58,507 nt of DNA from Lachnospiraceae bacterium (GCA_022794255.1 JAAWEL010000074.1:1-58507), one strand, 5' to 3'. Counted from the first letter of the stretch, positions 42,137-52,600 are shown. The notes: a model not told the origin generated them from the sequence alone. A program made the numbers and translations.

Positions 42137-43377
42137 GTCTTACAAAAATCGGCATGGCTGCAAAAACAGCAGCTATGTACTTAAACTGTATGGATGTTTC
42201 AAAGAAAAATGAAGGCCTTTTCGCTGCGGCCCAGGCCCTTCTTGACGGAGAAAAGGAGATTCTCATTGCCAACCAGGCAGATGTTTCCCGGGCTGAGAAT
42301 ATAGGGATGAATCCGGCGCTTATAGACCGGCTTATGCTGAACCATCAGCGGATTCAGGATATGTCGGATGGACTTTTGCAGGTGGCTGCTCTTGAGGATC
42401 CGGTGGGAGAGGTTTTGTCCATGAAAAAACGCCCCAATGGCCTTTTGATTGGCAAAAAACGAGTTCCCTTAGGTGTGATTGGCATTATTTATGAAGCCCG
42501 TCCCAATGTGACGGCAGATGCTTTTGGATTGTGCTTTAAAACAGGAAATGCAGTGATTTTAAAAGGCGGGAGCGATGCAATTGATTCCAATAAGGCAATC
42601 GTAAAGTGTCTTCAGGATGGCCTTAGAAAAGCCCACATTCAGGAAACAGCTCTTCAGCTGATAACTGATACAAACCGGGAGATGACCCGCAGGCTGATGC
42701 AGATGAATGAATATGTGGATGTGCTGATTCCCAGAGGTGGCGCAGGGCTGATCCGAACGGTTGTGGAGAACAGTACTGTGCCGGTAATTGAGACGGGAAC
42801 AGGAAATTGTCATATTTATGTGGATGAGACTGCAGATCTTTCTATGGCTCTTGACATTCTATTAAATGCAAAGACCCAGCGGATTGGTGTGTGCAATGCC
42901 TGCGAATCTCTGCTGGTTCACAAGTCCCTGGCGGAAGAATTTCTTCCTGTTCTTTGGACTGCTTTAAAAGAAAAGCATGTGGAGGTTCGGGCAGATGAAT
43001 ACTCCTGCAGGCTGGTTCCTGAATTTTCAAAGGCCTCTGAGGCAGATTGGGGAAAAGAATATCTGGATTATATTCTCTCTTTGAAGCTGGTTGGATCTCT
43101 GGATGAGGCCATTGCACATATTAATCGTTATAATACTGGTCATTCGGAATCAATTATCACAAAAGATTATGAACATGCTCAAAGATTTTTGAATGAGGTT
43201 GATGCAGCTGCTGTGTATGTCAATGCATCCACAAGATTTACAGATGGAAACGAATTTGGGTTTGGCGCGGAGATCGGGATCAGTACCCAAAAGCTCCATG
43301 CAAGAGGTCCGATGGGGCTGGAATCTCTGACAACAACCAAATATATTATCTATGGGAACGGGCAGATCCGTGGATGA
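42133..43377 (+). CDS. proA: Glutamate-5-semialdehyde dehydrogenase (gamma-glutamyl phosphate reductase)
   Basis: A 414-residue NADPH-dependent reductase acting on the product of ProB. The aldehyde-dehydrogenase fold has the substrate motif [14 protein letters not shown] (about 140-153), [13 protein letters not shown] and the catalytic cysteine in [12 protein letters not shown] (about 251-262). The C-terminus holds [21 protein letters not shown] chose the ATG at 42133 with AGGAGGA 6 bases upstream. No clear terminator follows; the next 60 bases are AT-rich with runs of C. Confidence 0.96.
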   Translation: MSLTKIGMAAKTAAMYLNCMDVSKKNEGLFAAAQALLDGEKEILIANQADVSRAENIGMNPALIDRLMLNHQRIQDMSDGLLQVAALEDPVGEVLSMKKRPNGLLIGKKRVPLGVIGIIYEARPNVTADAFGLCFKTGNAVILKGGSDAIDSNKAIVKCLQDGLRKAHIQETALQLITDTNREMTRRLMQMNEYVDVLIPRGGAGLIRTVVENSTVPVIETGTGNCHIYVDETADLSMALDILLNAKTQRIGVCNACESLLVHKSLAEEFLPVLWTALKEKHVEVRADEYSCRLVPEFSKASEADWGKEYLDYILSLKLVGSLDEAIAHINRYNTGHSESIITKDYEHAQRFLNEVDAAAVYVNASTRFTDGNEFGFGAEIGISTQKLHARGPMGLESLTTTKYIIYGNGQIRG

Positions 43378-43437
43378 AAATTCCCCCTTAAACCCCCTCC
43401 TTGCGCCATTATAACATATAGTATCAGATTGTTCAAA

Positions 43438-43483
43438 TTAAGAATTTCTTAAGATGTGTGAGCAGATATGCTTGTGCTATAAT
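43438..43483 (+). promoter_or_regulatory. Promoter region of miaB with an upstream palindrome
   Basis: TATAAT (43478-43483) preceded by TGC forms an extended -10; the -35 at 43455-43460 is poor. Just upstream is the 15-base palindrome TTAAGAATTTCTTAA (43438-43452; 7-bp arms, one central base), placed where an activator would bind. Its role is inferred. Confidence 0.5.
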
Positions 43484-43539
43484 GTTTTGAGTTGTATTTA
43501 TATGACAGAAGGGAAAAGTTAAGAAAAATGTGGAGTGAT

Positions 43540-44982
43540 ATGAATTTAGATAAAATAGATATTCCTTTTGAACCTCCCTTAAAAGAACCAGCCCGCCAGT
43601 ATTATTTTATAGAAAAGTGTGCTCAATATGTGAAAGCAGAGAGCGAGCGTCTGGGCCGGCCTCTTTTCTCGGCAGTTAAAACCTTTGGATGCCAGATGAA
43701 TGCCCATGACTCAGAAAGGCTTCGCGGTATTCTTTTGCAAATGGGTTTTGAAGAAAGTGAAAATGAAGCTTCTGATTTTGTCCTGTACAATACCTGCACT
43801 GTGCGGGATAATGCCAATCAAAAGGTCTATGGCCATCTGGGGTACCTAAAAACCATAAAAAAGAAAAATCCTCATATGAAGATCGCTCTGTGCGGCTGTA
43901 TGATGCAGGAAAAAGCGGTGATTGAACGGATTAAAAATAGCTATCCCTTTGTAGATTTGATCTTTGGTACTCACAATGTTTTTAAACTGGCTGAGCTTTT
44001 GTACAATTGCCTGACAAAGGATTCCATGGTGATCGATATATGGGACTCTGGGGACATTGCTGTGGAAGCTTTGCCCTCAAAACGCAAATATTCCTTTAAA
44101 TCCGGGGTGAATATTATGTATGGCTGCAACAATTTTTGCAGCTATTGTATTGTGCCTTATGTGAGAGGGCGGGAGCGCAGCCGTATGCCAGGAGAGATTC
44201 TCTCAGAAATTGAAGCTTTGGCCTGTGATGGAGTGAAAGAGGTGATGCTCTTGGGTCAGAATGTAAATTCTTATGGAAAAACATTAAAAGAGCCAGTCTC
44301 CTTTGCCAGCCTTTTGCGCCAGGTGTGCCAGATTCCCGGGGTTGAACGGATTCGGTTTATGACTTCCCATCCCAAAGATCTCTCTGACGAGCTGATTGAA
44401 ACCATGAGAGACTGCCCGAAAGTTTGCCGCCATCTCCATCTTCCTCTTCAGTCTGGAAGCAGCCGTATCTTAAATCTTATGAACCGGCGGTATACAAAAG
44501 AACAGTATTTAGAACTGGCAGGCCGGATACAAAAGGCGATTCCTAATATCTCCCTGACCACGGATATCATTGTGGGATTTCCCGGAGAGACAGAAGAGGA
44601 TTTTGCAGAAACCTTGGATGTTGTGACAAGGGTTCGCTATGACAGTGCATTCACCTTTATTTATTCCAAGCGGACCGGGACTCCGGCGGCTGCCATGGAA
44701 AATCAGGTTCCGGAGGCAGTGGTAAAGGAACGGTTTGACCGGTTGCTCTGTCAGGTTCAAAAAATATCCTCCCAGGTCTGTATGCGTTATGCAGGCACAG
44801 TGCAGAAGGTATTAGTGGAATGTGAAAATGACCATCAAATTGGCTATGTCAGCGGACGGCTTGACAATAATCTGCTGGTTCATTTTCCAGGTGATGCCTC
44901 CCTTGTGGGAAAGCTGGTAAACGTAAAGCTGACAGAAGCAAAGGGATTTTACTATATAGGAAAAATGGCTGAAAACAGTTGA
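43540..44982 (+). CDS. miaB: tRNA-2-methylthio-N6-isopentenyladenosine synthase MiaB
   Basis: A 480-residue radical SAM methylthiotransferase acting on A37 of tRNAs after MiaA. The N-terminal UPF0004 domain carries the second cluster cysteines (FGCQMNAHDSE, YNTCTVRDNA, LCGCMMQ). The radical SAM motif is CNNFCSYC (about 190-197) and a TRAM domain ends the protein. ATG 43540 has GGAGTGA immediately upstream; ATG 43528 is a close alternative. It heads miaB-mutS-mutL-miaA, placing both enzymes of ms2i6A formation in one unit. Confidence 0.96.
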   Translation: MNLDKIDIPFEPPLKEPARQYYFIEKCAQYVKAESERLGRPLFSAVKTFGCQMNAHDSERLRGILLQMGFEESENEASDFVLYNTCTVRDNANQKVYGHLGYLKTIKKKNPHMKIALCGCMMQEKAVIERIKNSYPFVDLIFGTHNVFKLAELLYNCLTKDSMVIDIWDSGDIAVEALPSKRKYSFKSGVNIMYGCNNFCSYCIVPYVRGRERSRMPGEILSEIEALACDGVKEVMLLGQNVNSYGKTLKEPVSFASLLRQVCQIPGVERIRFMTSHPKDLSDELIETMRDCPKVCRHLHLPLQSGSSRILNLMNRRYTKEQYLELAGRIQKAIPNISLTTDIIVGFPGETEEDFAETLDVVTRVRYDSAFTFIYSKRTGTPAAAMENQVPEAVVKERFDRLLCQVQKISSQVCMRYAGTVQKVLVECENDHQIGYVSGRLDNNLLVHFPGDASLVGKLVNVKLTEAKGFYYIGKMAENS

Positions 44983-44990
44983 GGTAAAGA

Positions 44991-47657
44991 ATGAGTGGAT
45001 TATCGCCAATGATGGCTCAGTATATGGAAACCAAGAAGCAGTACAAGGATTGTATTCTTTTCTACCGCCTTGGGGATTTTTATGAGATGTTTTTTGATGA
45101 CGCCAAGACCGTATCCAGGGAATTAGAGCTTACCCTGACTGGAAAAGAATGTGGGCTTGAGGAGCGTGCGCCGATGTGCGGGGTTCCCTATCATGCTGTG
45201 GACACTTATCTGAGCCGTCTGGTCCAAAAAGGCTACAAGGTAGCGATTGCAGAGCAGATGGAGGATCCCAAGCAGGCCAAGGGTCTGGTGAAACGGGAGG
45301 TGATTCGGGTTGTAACCCCTGGAACCATCACCAGTATACAGGCCCTTGACGAGACAAAGAATAACTATTTGATGGGGATTGTTTACTTGGGAGATAAGAT
45401 GGGGATATCTGTGGCAGATATAACCACAGGAGACTTCCTGGTGACAGAAGTGGGATCCGAGCGGTCCCTTTTTGATGAGATCAACAAATTTTCACCTTCT
45501 GAGATTGTGTGCAATGATGCTTTTTCCATGTCAGGCATTTGTTTGGATGAGATTAAAAACAGATACCATTTTACTATGTCATCCTTAGATGGCCGTTTTT
45601 TTCAGGAGGAAGGATGCCGCAGGGTTTTACAGGAACATTTTAAGGTGAAAAGCCTGGAAGGTTTAGGTCTTGGCGGATATGAGTCCGGAGCCATTGCTGC
45701 CGGGGCGGTGTTGCAGTATTTGTATGAGACACAAAAAAGCACGTTGGATCATATGACTGCTCTTGTCCCCTATTCCACGGGAAACTATATGGTGCTGGAT
45801 TCCTCTACCCGGCGAAATCTGGAGCTCTTGGAGACTATGCGTGAAAAGCAGAAGCGGGGCAGCCTTTTGTGGGTTTTAGACAAAACCCGCACAGCTATGG
45901 GCGCACGGCTTTTGCGCACCTGGATTGAACAGCCCTTGATTGACCGGGAAACCATTCTTGGCCGTCAGCAGGCAATTGAAGAATTGAATTTGAACTATAT
46001 AGGACGAGAAGAGCTGGGGGAATACTTAAACCCGATATACGATCTGGAACGCCTGATCGGGCGAATTAGCTATAAAACAGCCAATCCCAGGGATCTTTTG
46101 GCATTTTCCAACTCCATTGCCATGATTCCACATATCAAAAATCTTCTCCTGGAATTTACTTGTGGAAAACTTCAGGAGCTCCAGCAAAAATTGGATCCCC
46201 TAAAAGAGCTGTGTGCTCTGATCAATCGTGCCATTGTGGATGAACCACCGGTTTCCATTCGGGAGGGCGGAATGATTCGGGAGGGCTTTAGCCAGGAAGC
46301 AGACAAGCTTCGCAGTGCCAAGACAGAAGGGAAAACCTGGCTGGCTCAATTGGAGGCCCGGGAGAGAGACAATACTGGAATCCGGAATTTGAAAATCAAA
46401 TATAATAAGGTGTTTGGCTATTATTTTGAGGTGACCAATTCCTTTAAGGAGATGGTGCCAGAGCATTTTATCCGCAAACAAACTTTGACCAATGCAGAGC
46501 GCTACACCACGGATGAGCTGAAAAATCTGGAAGATATTATTCTGGGCGCTGAGGACAAGCTTTTTTCTCTGGAGTATGATCTGTTCTGCCAGGTTCGGGA
46601 CCAGATTGCCGGGGAGGTTGTGCGCATCCAAAAAACAGCCCGGGCTCTGGCTTGTGTGGATGTGTATGTATCCCTTTCTACAGTGGCGACCCGAAGCAAT
46701 TACGTGAAGCCCTCCATCAATGAAAAGGGTATCCTCCAAATCAAGGGAGGCCGTCATCCGGTAGTGGAAAAGATGATGGGAAACGATCTTTTTGTGTCCA
46801 ATGACACGTACTTGGATAATGGAAAAAACAGGATTTCCATTATTACGGGACCAAATATGGCTGGAAAATCTACATATATGAGACAGACTGCATTGATTGT
46901 GCTGATGGCACAGATCGGAAGCTTTGTTCCGGCAGATTCTGCCAACATTTGTATCTGTGACCGCATTTTTACCCGAGTGGGCGCATCCGATGACTTGGCT
47001 TCCGGGCAGAGTACTTTTATGGTGGAAATGACGGAGGTTGCCAACATTCTCCGTAGCGCCACCCGCAGCAGCCTTCTTATTCTGGATGAAATCGGAAGAG
47101 GTACCAGCACCTTTGATGGCTTAAGCATTGCCTGGGCTGTAGTGGAACACATCAGCAATCCCCGGCTTTTAGGGGCTAAAACCCTGTTTGCCACTCATTA
47201 CCATGAATTAACAGAGCTGGAGGGAATTATCAGCGGAGTCAATAATTACTGTATTGCTGTCAAGGAAAAAGGCGATGACATTGTATTTCTTAGGCGCATT
47301 GTCCGGGGTGGGGCAGATAAAAGCTATGGCATCCAGGTAGCCAGGCTGGCTGGTGTTCCGGATTCGGTAATCAGCCGGGCCAAAGAGCTGGTGGAAGAAC
47401 TGGTGGCCTCGGATCTTACTTCAAAAACCCGGGAAATCGCCCAAATCAGTGCCAATATTTCCAGCCGAAAGGCAGTGGCAAAGCCTGATGATGTGGAGAT
47501 GAGCCAGCTTACGTTGTTTGATGCAGTGCGGGAAGATGATATCATCAAGGAACTTCGGGAATTGGAGTTAGGACGGATGACGCCGATTGATGCATTAAAT
47601 TTGCTTTATCGTTTTCAGACAAAGCTGAACAATCGATGGGAGGCAGATAATAGGTAG
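44991..47657 (+). CDS. mutS: DNA mismatch repair protein MutS
   Basis: An 888-residue MutS1. The mismatch-binding N-terminus shows FYRLGDFYEMFFDDA with the Phe-x-Glu wedge (about residues 24-38). The ATPase has Walker A GPNMAGKST (about 620-628), TFMVEMTE and LILDEIGRGTSTFDG, then FATHYHEL. A C-terminal beta-clamp-like QLTLFD (about 838-843) is also visible. GAGGTAAAG precedes the ATG, 8 bases after miaB. Length and motifs are normal. Confidence 0.98.
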   Translation: MSGLSPMMAQYMETKKQYKDCILFYRLGDFYEMFFDDAKTVSRELELTLTGKECGLEERAPMCGVPYHAVDTYLSRLVQKGYKVAIAEQMEDPKQAKGLVKREVIRVVTPGTITSIQALDETKNNYLMGIVYLGDKMGISVADITTGDFLVTEVGSERSLFDEINKFSPSEIVCNDAFSMSGICLDEIKNRYHFTMSSLDGRFFQEEGCRRVLQEHFKVKSLEGLGLGGYESGAIAAGAVLQYLYETQKSTLDHMTALVPYSTGNYMVLDSSTRRNLELLETMREKQKRGSLLWVLDKTRTAMGARLLRTWIEQPLIDRETILGRQQAIEELNLNYIGREELGEYLNPIYDLERLIGRISYKTANPRDLLAFSNSIAMIPHIKNLLLEFTCGKLQELQQKLDPLKELCALINRAIVDEPPVSIREGGMIREGFSQEADKLRSAKTEGKTWLAQLEARERDNTGIRNLKIKYNKVFGYYFEVTNSFKEMVPEHFIRKQTLTNAERYTTDELKNLEDIILGAEDKLFSLEYDLFCQVRDQIAGEVVRIQKTARALACVDVYVSLSTVATRSNYVKPSINEKGILQIKGGRHPVVEKMMGNDLFVSNDTYLDNGKNRISIITGPNMAGKSTYMRQTALIVLMAQIGSFVPADSANICICDRIFTRVGASDDLASGQSTFMVEMTEVANILRSATRSSLLILDEIGRGTSTFDGLSIAWAVVEHISNPRLLGAKTLFATHYHELTELEGIISGVNNYCIAVKEKGDDIVFLRRIVRGGADKSYGIQVARLAGVPDSVISRAKELVEELVASDLTSKTREIAQISANISSRKAVAKPDDVEMSQLTLFDAVREDDIIKELRELELGRMTPIDALNLLYRFQTKLNNRWEADNR

Positions 47658-47690
47658 ACATAATTTTTTTATGTAAACTATGGAGGGCTT

Positions 47691-49652
47691 ATGGCAAACA
47701 TACAGATTCTGGATCAAAATACAATCAATAAGATTGCAGCTGGAGAGGTGATTGAGCGGCCGGCTTCTGTGGTAAAGGAATTGCTGGAAAATGCCATTGA
47801 TGCTAAAGCCACTGCTATTACGGTGGAAATACGGGATGGAGGGATCTCCTTTATACGAGTGACTGACAATGGCTGCGGCATTCCAAAGGACGAGATCTCC
47901 CTGGCTTTTCTCCGCCATTCCACCAGCAAGATCCGGTCCGTGGAAGATCTGTTTTTTGTATCCTCTTTGGGGTTTCGCGGAGAGGCCTTGTCCAGCATTG
48001 CCGCAGTGGCCCAAGTGGAAGTGATCACCCGCATGGAAGGAAAGCTTACTGGGATCCGCTATCAGATAGAAGGTGGAGTGGAAAAAGGAATGGAAGAGAT
48101 CGGCGCACCAGAGGGGACCACATTCATTGCCAGAAATCTGTTTTATAATACACCAGTGCGGAAAAAATTTTTGAAAACGGCCATGACAGAGGGAGCCCAT
48201 GTGGGAGATTTGGTGGAAAAGATCGCCTTGTCTCATCCGGAAATTTCCATCCGCCTGATCCAGAATAATCAAAACAAGCTGTATACCTCAGGCAACAATA
48301 GCCTGAAGGATATTATCTACACCGTGTACGGGCGGGAGATTACGGCAAATCTTTTAGATCTCCATACAAAAAGTGAGGCAGTCTTTATACAGGGCTTTAT
48401 TGGCAAGCCGGTTATTGCCCGCAACAACCGGAGCTTTGAAAATTATTTTATCAATGGCCGCTATATCAAAAGCAATCTTATTTCCAAGGCAATAGAAGAG
48501 GCGTACCATCCCTTTATGATGCAGCACAAATATCCTTTCACCATGCTACAGCTTACCATTGAGCCGGAGCTTTTGGACGTGAATGTTCACCCCACGAAGA
48601 TGGAATTGCGGTTTCAAAACGGAGAACGGATTTTTCAGACAGTGAAAGATTCGATCATTGAAACCTTAAGCCACCGGGAGCTGATTCCCAAGATGGAACT
48701 GATAAAAAAGAGCAGTGAGCCAGAACCAAAAAAAGAAGAAAAGCAGCAAAGCCGGGAAAAACGGCTTCCTCTTCCTGAGCCCTTTGAACAAAAACGGCTG
48801 GCCCAGTGGAAAAAAGAGGCAGCAAATACTCCTCAGCCGGAGAAAACGGACCCTTCCGAGCCCATGGAAAAAGACTCCCTGAACCAAAAAAAGCTTTCTG
48901 TTCCAGAAAAAGCTCCTGTACAAAAAAACATAGAGTATGGGGAGATTGGTTTGGATGCTTCTCATAGAATGGTTGCAGAGAACAGAGGAAACTACAATGC
49001 AGATTTATCCTCTGCCAACTCTTTGGAAAAACAGATGGATCTTTTTGAGGATCGCCTTTTATCCCCAAAATCCCGCAGCCGCCATAAGCTGATTGGACAG
49101 CTATTTGACACCTATTGGCTGGTGGAATTTCATGAGCAGCTCTACATTATTGACCAGCATGCTGCTCATGAAAAGGTTTTGTATGAAAGGACAATGGAGG
49201 CGCTTGCTGCCAGAAAGCAGACCAGTCAAATGGTTGACCCGCCGATTATTTTGACTTTAAGCAGACAAGAGGAGCTTCTTCTTAGCAGTCATAAAGATAT
49301 TTTTCAGGAAATCGGATTTGAGATTGAACCCTTCGGAGGCCGGGAGTATGCTGTTCGGGCTGTGCCGGACAATTTGTTTTCCCTGGCAGAAAAGGAGCTT
49401 TTGACAGAGCTTTTTGACAGCCTGTGTGAAGATGGGGGCCGCCGTGAATCGACCATGATTTATGAGAAAGTGGCATCCATGTCCTGTAAGGCAGCGGTTA
49501 AGGGAAACCACTCCATGAGCGCCATGGAGGCGGATCAGCTGATTGACCAGCTTTTGAAGCTGAAAAATCCCTATGCCTGCCCCCATGGCCGTCCCACCAT
49601 CATCTCAATGAGCAAATATGAGCTGGAAAAACGGTTTAAACGAATCGTGTAA
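47691..49652 (+). CDS. mutL: DNA mismatch repair protein MutL (endonuclease type)
   Basis: A 653-residue MutL. The GHKL ATPase has AAGEVIERPASVVKELLENAIDA (about 15-37, two stretches), DNGCGI and GFRGEALSSI. A charged Pro/Lys/Glu-rich linker spans about 335-465. The C-terminal endonuclease motif DQHAAHEKVLYE starts at D488, with CPHGRPT near residue 630 as zinc-site motif. This means strand nicking is intrinsic, as expected in a lineage without MutH. A TATGGAGGG site precedes the ATG. Confidence 0.97.
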   Translation: MANIQILDQNTINKIAAGEVIERPASVVKELLENAIDAKATAITVEIRDGGISFIRVTDNGCGIPKDEISLAFLRHSTSKIRSVEDLFFVSSLGFRGEALSSIAAVAQVEVITRMEGKLTGIRYQIEGGVEKGMEEIGAPEGTTFIARNLFYNTPVRKKFLKTAMTEGAHVGDLVEKIALSHPEISIRLIQNNQNKLYTSGNNSLKDIIYTVYGREITANLLDLHTKSEAVFIQGFIGKPVIARNNRSFENYFINGRYIKSNLISKAIEEAYHPFMMQHKYPFTMLQLTIEPELLDVNVHPTKMELRFQNGERIFQTVKDSIIETLSHRELIPKMELIKKSSEPEPKKEEKQQSREKRLPLPEPFEQKRLAQWKKEAANTPQPEKTDPSEPMEKDSLNQKKLSVPEKAPVQKNIEYGEIGLDASHRMVAENRGNYNADLSSANSLEKQMDLFEDRLLSPKSRSRHKLIGQLFDTYWLVEFHEQLYIIDQHAAHEKVLYERTMEALAARKQTSQMVDPPIILTLSRQEELLLSSHKDIFQEIGFEIEPFGGREYAVRAVPDNLFSLAEKELLTELFDSLCEDGGRRESTMIYEKVASMSCKAAVKGNHSMSAMEADQLIDQLLKLKNPYACPHGRPTIISMSKYELEKRFKRIV

Positions 49653-49663
49653 AGGAGCCATTT

Positions 49664-50611
49664 ATGAGAAAACCACTGATTATTCTGACCGGCCCTACCG
49701 CTGTTGGAAAAACAGCACTTTCCATCCGTCTGGCCCAGGCCCTTGACGGGGAGATTATCAGCGCAGATTCCATGCAGGTATACCGCCATATGGATATCGG
49801 TTCCGCAAAGGTAACCGCTGAAGAGATGTGCGGTGTTCCCCACCATCTGATTGATATATTAGACCCACAAGAAGAATTTAACGTGACTGTTTTTCAGTCC
49901 ATGGCCAAAGAGGCCTTAGGCGGCATCTACAGCCGCGGGCATATTCCCATTGTGGCTGGCGGAACCGGCTTTTATATTCAGGCATTGCTGTATGATATTG
50001 ACTTTAAGGAAAACGGCACAGACTCTGACATCCGCCAGGAATTAGAGCAGCTGGGAGAAGAAAAAGGAAAGGAATACCTGCATCAGCTTCTCTGTAAAGT
50101 GGATCCGGAATCGGCCCGGCAAATCCATGTCAACAACTATAAGCGGGTGATACGGGCCATTGAATATTACCGGCTCACTGGGCAGCAAATCTCCGTTCAT
50201 AATCAACAGGAGCGGGAAAAAAGCTCTCCTTATCGGTTTTATTATTATGTTCTTAACTGTGACCGGGATTTGCTTTATGAAAGAATTGACCGGCGGGTGG
50301 ATCAGATGATAAAAAACGGGCTGATCAAAGAAGTGGAGGAGTTAAAAAAAGCCGGATGCCGCCGGGGCATGGTATCCATGCAGGGCCTTGGCTATAAGGA
50401 AATCCTGGATTATCTGGATGGTTATTGCAGCTTTGAAGAAGCTGTTCGGATTTTAAAGCGGGATACCCGCCATTTTGCCAAACGACAGCTTACCTGGTTC
50501 CGGCGGGAGAGGGCTGTGCGCTGGCTTAATCTGGAAACCTTTGACTCCAGTCCGGATCAGGTGCTGAATCACATTCTGACTGAATTTCGGCAGGAGGAAG
50601 CCAATGCCTAA
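49664..50611 (+). CDS. miaA: tRNA dimethylallyltransferase MiaA
   Basis: A 315-residue enzyme transferring a dimethylallyl group to N6 of A37. The P-loop GPTAVGKTALSIRLA (about 8-22), SADSMQVYRHMDIGSAK (about 34-50), the AGGTGFYIQALLYD motif (about 101-114) and the C-terminal KRDTRHFAKRQLTWFR (two stretches) are all present. AAAGGAG precedes the ATG. It supplies the substrate for MiaB encoded 6 kb upstream in the same cluster. Confidence 0.97.
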   Translation: MRKPLIILTGPTAVGKTALSIRLAQALDGEIISADSMQVYRHMDIGSAKVTAEEMCGVPHHLIDILDPQEEFNVTVFQSMAKEALGGIYSRGHIPIVAGGTGFYIQALLYDIDFKENGTDSDIRQELEQLGEEKGKEYLHQLLCKVDPESARQIHVNNYKRVIRAIEYYRLTGQQISVHNQQEREKSSPYRFYYYVLNCDRDLLYERIDRRVDQMIKNGLIKEVEELKKAGCRRGMVSMQGLGYKEILDYLDGYCSFEEAVRILKRDTRHFAKRQLTWFRRERAVRWLNLETFDSSPDQVLNHILTEFRQEEANA

Positions 50612-50631
50612 ACAAGAAAAGGAGATACAAA

Positions 50632-51918
50632 ATGGAGTTAAAACAGCTATACGAAGAAATGGGAATTAGCCCAATGGTCCTAAAATATGGGCAAAACATT
50701 GAAAAAGAGTTAAAATCCCGCTTTGAAGTGATCGATGAAACGGCAGAATATAACCAGATGAAAGTGATCCAGGCCATGCAGAAGGCCCGAATCAGTGATG
50801 TTCATTTTGCAGCTACCACCGGCTATGGCTACAATGATTTAGGACGTGACGCATTGGAGGATGTATACGCTTACACCTTTCACGGAGAAAGCGCCCTGGT
50901 ACGCCCCCAGCTGATCAGCGGCACCCATGCCCTTCACGTTGCTTTATCCGGCAATCTCCGCCCTGGGGATGAGCTGCTTTCTCCGGTGGGAAAACCTTAC
51001 GACACTTTGGAGGAGGTCATTGGAATCCGCCAGTCGGTTGGTTCCTTAAAGGAATATGGTGTGATCTACCGCCAGGTGGATTTGCTTGCAGATGGCTCTT
51101 TTGACTATGATGGGATCCGACAGGCAATCAATGAACGCACAAAGCTCATAACCATCCAACGCTCTAAGGGATATGCCACCAGGCCAACCCTGTCTGTGGA
51201 TAAGATCGGTCAGTTGATCTCCTTTGTCAAAGCCATCAAACCAGATGTAATCTGCATGGTAGATAACTGCTACGGAGAATTTGTAGAACGCCAAGAGCCC
51301 ACGGATGTGGGCGCTGATATGATTGTAGGCTCTCTCATCAAAAATCCCGGCGGCGGTTTAGCTCCTATTGGAGGATATATTGTGGGAAAACAGGAGTGTA
51401 TTGACCGTGCCTCCTACCGTCTTAGCGCCCCCGGATTGGGAAAGGAAGTAGGTGCCAGCTTAGGCTTAAACCAGTCTTTCTTCCAGGGGTTGTTCCTTTC
51501 TCCCACTGTGGTTGCCGGTGCCCTAAAGGGTGCGGTCTTTGCTGCAAATGTCTATGAACGCCTTGGCTTTTCGGTAGTTCCCGACAGCACCCAGTCCCGC
51601 CATGACATTATACAGGCAGTCACCTTTGGTACCCCAAAAGGCGTGATTGCCTTCTGTCAGGGAATCCAGGCCGCTGCCCCTGTAGACAGCTTTGTCACCC
51701 CGGAGCCATGGGACATGCCTGGATATGATGCGCCTGTAATCATGGCTGCTGGTGCTTTTGTCCAGGGCTCCTCCATTGAGCTCAGCGCCGATGCCCCCAT
51801 CAAGCCTCCCTATGCTGTCTACTTTCAGGGTGGTCTGACCTGGTACCACGCCAAGCTGGGAATTCTCAAATCCCTGCAAAATCTTCTGGATCAACATATT
51901 ATCCATACTTTGGCGTAA
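50632..51918 (+). CDS. ynbB: YnbB-type PLP-dependent protein ('methionine gamma-lyase family')
   Basis: A 428-residue fold-type I PLP protein of the YnbB/'aluminium resistance' family, usually found beside miaA in Firmicutes. The likely PLP lysine is K237 in GSLIKNPGGGLAPIGGYI, with the upstream MVDNCYGEF holding the Asp that pairs with the pyridine ring. The family is related to Cys/Met metabolism enzymes but its substrate is not established. AAGGAGAT precedes the ATG. No terminator is seen after it. Confidence 0.88.
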   Translation: MELKQLYEEMGISPMVLKYGQNIEKELKSRFEVIDETAEYNQMKVIQAMQKARISDVHFAATTGYGYNDLGRDALEDVYAYTFHGESALVRPQLISGTHALHVALSGNLRPGDELLSPVGKPYDTLEEVIGIRQSVGSLKEYGVIYRQVDLLADGSFDYDGIRQAINERTKLITIQRSKGYATRPTLSVDKIGQLISFVKAIKPDVICMVDNCYGEFVERQEPTDVGADMIVGSLIKNPGGGLAPIGGYIVGKQECIDRASYRLSAPGLGKEVGASLGLNQSFFQGLFLSPTVVAGALKGAVFAANVYERLGFSVVPDSTQSRHDIIQAVTFGTPKGVIAFCQGIQAAAPVDSFVTPEPWDMPGYDAPVIMAAGAFVQGSSIELSADAPIKPPYAVYFQGGLTWYHAKLGILKSLQNLLDQHIIHTLA

Positions 51919-51949
51919 CCAAAAAAGATATAAAACAGAAGGGAATATT

Positions 51950-52600
51950 ATGAGTATATTAAAGCCAAAATTAGTAAAACCTTTTTTGTTAGCAGCAGTG
52001 ATATTCGTGACCGGATGCTCTGCCATTCCCCGTTCTCCGGAACCAATGCCAGAGGATACGATTGAAGAATTTGAAAGTGCCATCAATTCCATGGATGTTA
52101 ATGGGATAATGGAATGTCTGGATGAGAGTGCCGCCAAATCTGTAACAGCCAGCATGAAAATCGCTATGGGAGTGGCAGAGGCCGTAACCGGCATAAGTTT
52201 GGGGATCAGTGCTGAGGATCTTCTTTCTCTTATGCCGCTGATGCAGGGACTTACCGCATCCTCTATGTCCGAAGGCTCTTATCCACAAATAGATTTCCAG
52301 GTGACAGAGACCTATATAAAAGGCGATAAGGCTACTGTATTCTTTACAGAAGAAAATTCCGGGGAAAATATGGTCATTAACATGAAGAAAAAGGATAAGA
52401 AATGGCGGATAACCTTTGATGTTCGCCCCATAGAAAAAGATATGGCTGACCGTGTGATTGTAGCCGGGCAGGAAAAACAGAGTGAAGCAGAAGATGAAGT
52501 TTTGGTACAGGTGAGTTCAGAAGAATATGAATTTTCCCTGCCGGATCTGTTCACAGAGAATGGCTTAAAAGAAATTCTCAGAGGCCTGATCAAAGAATAA
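51950..52600 (+). CDS. Predicted lipoprotein with NTF2-like/DUF5105-type domain
   Basis: A 216-residue lipoprotein with lipobox VTGC (Cys at about residue 24). The mature part begins with EDTIEEFESAINSMDVNGIMECL, a pattern shared by small secreted clostridial proteins with an NTF2-like fold. The middle (about 95-160) is beta-rich with a KKKDKKWRITFDV strand, as in DUF4878/DUF5105 proteins. GAAGGGAA precedes the ATG. No function is known and no partner is obvious. Confidence 0.68.
   Translation: MSILKPKLVKPFLLAAVIFVTGCSAIPRSPEPMPEDTIEEFESAINSMDVNGIMECLDESAAKSVTASMKIAMGVAEAVTGISLGISAEDLLSLMPLMQGLTASSMSEGSYPQIDFQVTETYIKGDKATVFFTEENSGENMVINMKKKDKKWRITFDVRPIEKDMADRVIVAGQEKQSEAEDEVLVQVSSEEYEFSLPDLFTENGLKEILRGLIKE

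Noticed and set aside
47595-48272. 225-codon antisense open frame across the mutS-mutL junction
   Set aside because: It lies opposite two unmistakable genes and its protein has no family features.
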